The position numbers and the translations under genes are program-made. From NCBI GenBank assembly GCA_040384265.1, contig JAZKJM010000005.1, positions 239,166 to 303,165 of the forward strand: a stretch of DNA of 64,000 nt, given 5' to 3'. Under the pieces are notes generated by a model. The model saw only the letters and a program-made list of their open reading frames with translations, did no database searches and was not told the DNA's origin. Source of the stretch: Pseudomonadota bacterium. Its GTDB lineage: Bacteria; Pseudomonadota; Alphaproteobacteria; Rickettsiales; UBA3002. Shown piece by piece: positions 61,004 to 64,000 of this stretch (positions within the stretch are counted from its first letter, which is position 1; every line of letters starts with the position of its first letter).

Positions 61004-61797
61004 CGTCCGCGCAACCGCGCGACGCCGGAGCACAAGACGAACATCGCTGCTGCGCTGACGACCATCATCGGCCCGGTTGGCGCATCGAAATGGAGTGAGC
61101 TAAACAGGCCGCCCGTCACACTCACCATGCCGATCACACTTGCCAGCCCCGCCATTTGCAGCGGCGTGCGCGCGAGGTAGCGCGCGGCGGCGGCGGGCAT
61201 GATGAGCAAGGCAGTGATAAGCAACACGCCGGTCAGTTTGATCGCCACGGCGATCACCGCCGCCAGCATCAGCGTTAGCACCAGCTGGCTGCGCGCGACG
61301 TTAATGCCCTCGACCTGCGCCACGGCCGGGTCGATCGTCATCATCAGCAGGCCACGGAAATGCAGTTTCAACGTGCCGAGAATGGCGACGCCCAGCCCCG
61401 CCAGCACCGCCACATCGTTCCAGCTGATGGCGAGCACATCGCCAAACAGATAGGCCGTTACATCGACCTGGATATCGCGGTTGAGCGCGACCAGCAACAC
61501 CCCGAGCGCCAGCGTGCCATGGGCGAGAATGCCAAGCAGCGTATCGGCGTGGAAGCGTGTGTCCTTCGCGTGGCGGGCGAGCACCAGCGCCACCGCAATC
61601 GCCACCAGGAAAATCGCCAGCGTCAGCGGCACCACCCCGCCCGTGAGCAGCGACAGCGCTACCCCCAGCAACGCCGAATGGGCAATCGTGTCACCGAAAT
61701 AGGCCATCTGCCGCCACACCACAAACGCGCCCAGCGGCCCCAGCATCGCCGCCAGCAGCACCGCCCCAATCAACGCCCGCAGCACAAACTCATCCAT
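61000..61797 (-). CDS. znuB: Zinc ABC transporter permease ZnuB
   Basis: 265 residues with about 8 membrane helices of the ABC-3 permease family: start MDEFVLRALIGAVLLAAMLG, GDTIAHSALLGVALS near residue 45 and a hydrophobic C-terminal half. The ATG at 61797 overlaps the znuC stop by 8 bases. Works with ZnuC and ZnuA to import zinc. Confidence 0.94.
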   Translation of the reverse strand: MDEFVLRALIGAVLLAAMLGPLGAFVVWRQMAYFGDTIAHSALLGVALSLLTGGVVPLTLAIFLVAIAVALVLARHAKDTRFHADTLLGILAHGTLALGVLLVALNRDIQVDVTAYLFGDVLAISWNDVAVLAGLGVAILGTLKLHFRGLLMMTIDPAVAQVEGINVARSQLVLTLMLAAVIAVAIKLTGVLLITALLIMPAAAARYLARTPLQMAGLASVIGMVSVTGGLFSSLHFDAPTGPMMVVSAAAMFVLCSGVARLRGR

Positions 61798-62590
61798 GAT
61801 GGTGCCCCGTGTGGTCGTGGTGGTGGGTGTGCGGATAGGCCTCATCCGCCAGCCCGTGGGCATGGGTGTGATGGTGGTGGTACAGCGCCAGCTGGTTGGC
61901 CAATTCATCGCCAAACATCGCGCGGAAGGAGGCATCACCGCCGACTTTCTGTGGCGTACCCTCGCAGCAGATATGATGGTTCAGGCAGATTACTCGCTCG
62001 GTCGAAGCCATCACCACATACAGATCATGGCTGACCATCAGCACGGCGAAGCCCAGTTCCTCGCTCAGCCGCTTCAGCAGGCGGTAAAGCTCGCCTTGCC
62101 CGGCGACATCGACCCCTTGTGTCGGCTCATCCAGCACCAGCAGCTGCGGGCCTTTGAGCAGCGCGCGCAGCAGCAGCACCCGCCGCAGCTCACCGCCCGA
62201 GAGCGTATGCAGCGCGTGATCCATCAGCGATTGCACCTGTAATTTTTCAACCAGCTCCGGCTGGATCGGCGCATAGAGTTTCAGGAAGCTTTTCACATCC
62301 AGCGGCATGCTTGGCTGCGGGCGGAAATGCTGCGGCACATAGCCAATGCGTGCGCCGGGGGCGAGCGTGACCTGCCCGTAATCGGGCTGGTCGAGCCCGA
62401 GCAGGCATTTCAGCAGCGTGGTTTTTCCTGCGCCATTGGGGCCCACAATCGTCACGATCTCGCGCGGATAGATGGCGAGCGTCACCTCGTGCAGCACCTC
62501 GCGCGCGCCGTAAAACTTGCACAAACCCCGCGCCTCAAGTAGTGGCGTGGCAGTTGACCCGGGAGATTCCGATGCGTGCGCATGTTTCAT
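61790..62590 (-). CDS. znuC: Zinc ABC transporter ATPase ZnuC
   Basis: 266 residues. Walker A GPNGAGKTT, signature LSGGELRRVLL, Walker B LLVLDEPTQGVD and switch His in VSHDLY. The C-terminus is very His-rich (HHHHTHAHG, HTHHHDHTGHHHG), a metal-binding tail seen in zinc transporter ATPases. Its 5' end overlaps the 5' end of divergent znuA by 19 bases. Confidence 0.95.
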   Translation of the reverse strand: MKHAHASESPGSTATPLLEARGLCKFYGAREVLHEVTLAIYPREIVTIVGPNGAGKTTLLKCLLGLDQPDYGQVTLAPGARIGYVPQHFRPQPSMPLDVKSFLKLYAPIQPELVEKLQVQSLMDHALHTLSGGELRRVLLLRALLKGPQLLVLDEPTQGVDVAGQGELYRLLKRLSEELGFAVLMVSHDLYVVMASTERVICLNHHICCEGTPQKVGGDASFRAMFGDELANQLALYHHHHTHAHGLADEAYPHTHHHDHTGHHHG

Positions 62591-63588
62591 TCACTGGTGT
62601 GATAGCCGCAATCCTCATGGTTTCGCAAGCGGCCATTGCAGGCCCGCTGTTCCCAAAGGTCGTCGTCACCATCCCCCCGCTTGTGCCATATACGGACGCT
62701 ATTCTCGGCAGTGCCGGCGATGCCGAGAGCCTGCTGCGCCCGGGTCAGGACCCGCACAGCTTCGCCCTTGCCCCCTCGCAGGCGCGCATGCTGGATGCGG
62801 CGGATATCGTGATTATCCCGGATCTGGATATGAGCCCGTTCCTCAAGCGCGTGCTTGCCAGCAAGCCGAAGCTTCAGGTGATCGAGCTGAGCAAGCTCCC
62901 TGGCGCCGAGCCGCTGCCGTATGCGAAGGACAACCCATGGATTGCCGCCGTCAAGAAGGCCGGGGGCGATAAACCCGAGGCCGCACCAACCGCAAGCAAG
63001 CCGGTGGCGGTTGAAAAAGCGCCCGCCATACCCGTCAACGACCCCCATCTCTGGCTCGACCCCGAGCGCATGGCCGCCATCGCTGCCCCGCTGGCGGCGG
63101 CCATCGCCGACCATGCGCCGGAAATGCGGCCGACCCTCAGCGCCAATGCAGCCACCCTCAGCGCCCACTTGCGCGGCGAGGTTATTCCCGCCTTGCGCGA
63201 GATCCTGCAACCGCGCGAGCGCAACATCGGCGTTTACAGCAAACCGGAAATCGCCTTCATCACCTACCATGCGGCGTATCAGTATTTCCTGACCCGTTTT
63301 GGCATTGCCCATCAGGGCGAAATCATGAGCCGCCCGGAGGATTACATCGGCGCGAAGACGCTCGACACGCTGCTCACCACCGCCAAATCCATCCGCCTGC
63401 GTTGCATCATTGGCGAGCAATCGACCCCGCTGGTCGAGCGCATCGCCACCTATAGCGGTGCGAAAATCATCCTGCTCAGCCCGGAACAAAATGTCACCCG
63501 CGCGCAGGTGGATGCGCTGGATTGGATCCACAATGATTACGACCGGCTGCTCTATAAAACGGCGAAATCCTTTGGGGAATGCCTATAA
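62572..63588 (+). CDS. znuA: Zinc ABC transporter substrate-binding protein ZnuA
   Basis: 338-residue periplasmic zinc receptor. The signal peptide ends SQAAIAG; the metal-site histidines are in RPGQDPHSFAL, NDPHLWLDP and ITYHAAYQYF. In place of the usual His/Asp-rich flexible loop there is a Lys/Pro/Ala-rich loop (GGDKPEAAPTASKPVAVEKA). The last domain lacks the usual DPLG motif. GGGAG precedes the ATG at 62572, which lies inside the znuC coding sequence. Confidence 0.93.
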   Translation: MRAHVSFTGVIAAILMVSQAAIAGPLFPKVVVTIPPLVPYTDAILGSAGDAESLLRPGQDPHSFALAPSQARMLDAADIVIIPDLDMSPFLKRVLASKPKLQVIELSKLPGAEPLPYAKDNPWIAAVKKAGGDKPEAAPTASKPVAVEKAPAIPVNDPHLWLDPERMAAIAAPLAAAIADHAPEMRPTLSANAATLSAHLRGEVIPALREILQPRERNIGVYSKPEIAFITYHAAYQYFLTRFGIAHQGEIMSRPEDYIGAKTLDTLLTTAKSIRLRCIIGEQSTPLVERIATYSGAKIILLSPEQNVTRAQVDALDWIHNDYDRLLYKTAKSFGECL

Positions 63589-64000
63589 AAACACGCCGCG
63601 AATAAACGCCACGCGCGGGGATTGCTTGATGCGTTCCCATGTCGCCTCGTTATCGCCAAACAGCGTCACGCCGAACGCCACCGAAATGGCGAGCACCATG
63701 CCCAGCGACAGTAACACGCCCAGCAGGTAATACATCGGCGTCGCAATCGCCGGCACGGATTGCATATAAAACCCGCCAAGATGGAAGCCAAGCGAGCCAA
63801 GGATCAGCAGCGTCAGCACCGTCAGTTTTTCACGCGCCATGCCGACCAGCAGGCCCATGCATAAAATTGCACCGAGGATGAAATAGCGCAGGCCGGGATA
63901 ATGCGCGACATCCAGCGCCAGCGAGCCGCCAACCATAATCATCAGCGTGAAGGCGATTGGCATCAGCAGCAGCCCGTCGCGCGGCAGCAGCGCCGCACAA
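63583..64000 (-). CDS. HupE/UreJ-like membrane protein (partial, 5' end beyond window)
   Basis: C-terminal part of a polytopic membrane protein, at least 138 residues; the frame stays open to the window edge (…ALLPRDGLLLMPIAF…). About five hydrophobic helices (FTLMIMVGGSLAL; YFILGAILCMGLLVG; LTLLILGSLGFHLGGFY; YYLLGVLLSLGMVLA) resemble the HupE/UreJ family, possible nickel/cobalt or metal permeases, but the key HAHG motif reads FHLGG. Its stop overlaps the znuA stop region (convergent). Confidence 0.55.
   Translation of the reverse strand, partial: CAALLPRDGLLLMPIAFTLMIMVGGSLALDVAHYPGLRYFILGAILCMGLLVGMAREKLTVLTLLILGSLGFHLGGFYMQSVPAIATPMYYLLGVLLSLGMVLAISVAFGVTLFGDNEATWERIKQSPRVAFIRGVFL

Overview
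The window is a gene-dense bacterial chromosome segment with about 60 protein genes, one tRNA gene, and overlapping stop/start codons through most operons. It comes from an alphaproteobacterium. The evidence is the block argS / SPOR protein / nagZ / tatA-tatB-tatC / serS / surE / pcm / nlpD-like / yajC / secD / Mth938 protein (read on the minus strand), the divK-pleD pair typical of the Caulobacter-type cell-cycle circuit, and a neighbouring NDUFAF6-type protein. Most coding sequence is GC-rich. A eukaryote-type IleRS, type IVa pilus motors and many palindromic repeats suggest a deep or unusual alphaproteobacterial lineage, but I cannot name a genus.

Layout. 1-4.6 kb: TetR regulator, Hsp33, a small membrane ORF behind two CtrA-box-like sites, an NDUFAF6-like protein, a Tat-exported Fe-superoxide dismutase and a hypothetical gene. 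4.6-18.5 kb: the conserved minus-strand export, envelope and translation block, from which secF and scpA-scpB are missing at their usual positions. 18.6-22.7 kb: dgt, erpA and xthA mixed with orphan accessory genes. 22.7-25.6 kb: pleD, divK and a pilin-like gene. 25.6-31.6 kb: polA, an esterase, pyrD and an M23 peptidase.

31.7-42.9 kb: a type IV pilus region. A TPR protein, pilT and pilU lie on the plus strand. Facing them on the minus strand are an ABC ATPase and PilP-like, PilO-like, PilM/N-like, PilC and PilB genes. 43.0-47.2 kb: a partial cytochrome c maturation operon (ccmD, ccmE, ccmF, two thioredoxin-like ccmG genes, ccmH and a 65-residue remnant resembling the CcmI membrane anchor). 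47.3-53.8 kb: a DJ-1/PfpI protein, an LplT-like transporter, tRNA-His, a sigma-54 promoter driving glnB-glnA, a second pilin-like gene and two unknown genes. 53.9-64 kb: gpsA, ileS, a PAS protein, a MetC-type lyase, a prolyl-4-hydroxylase-like oxygenase, the zinc importer znuA/znuC-znuB and a truncated HupE-like membrane gene.

The strongest anomalies are these: a low-GC patch of about 400 bp inside ileS; palindromic repeat elements with shared tips but exchangeable hairpin cores, including one chimera; a superoxide dismutase with a Tat signal and an internal start with its own ribosome binding site; the truncated CcmI; and two complex I assembly factor relatives (NDUFAF3- and NDUFAF6-like) near yajC-secD. 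No CRISPR array, insertion sequence or prophage was seen.
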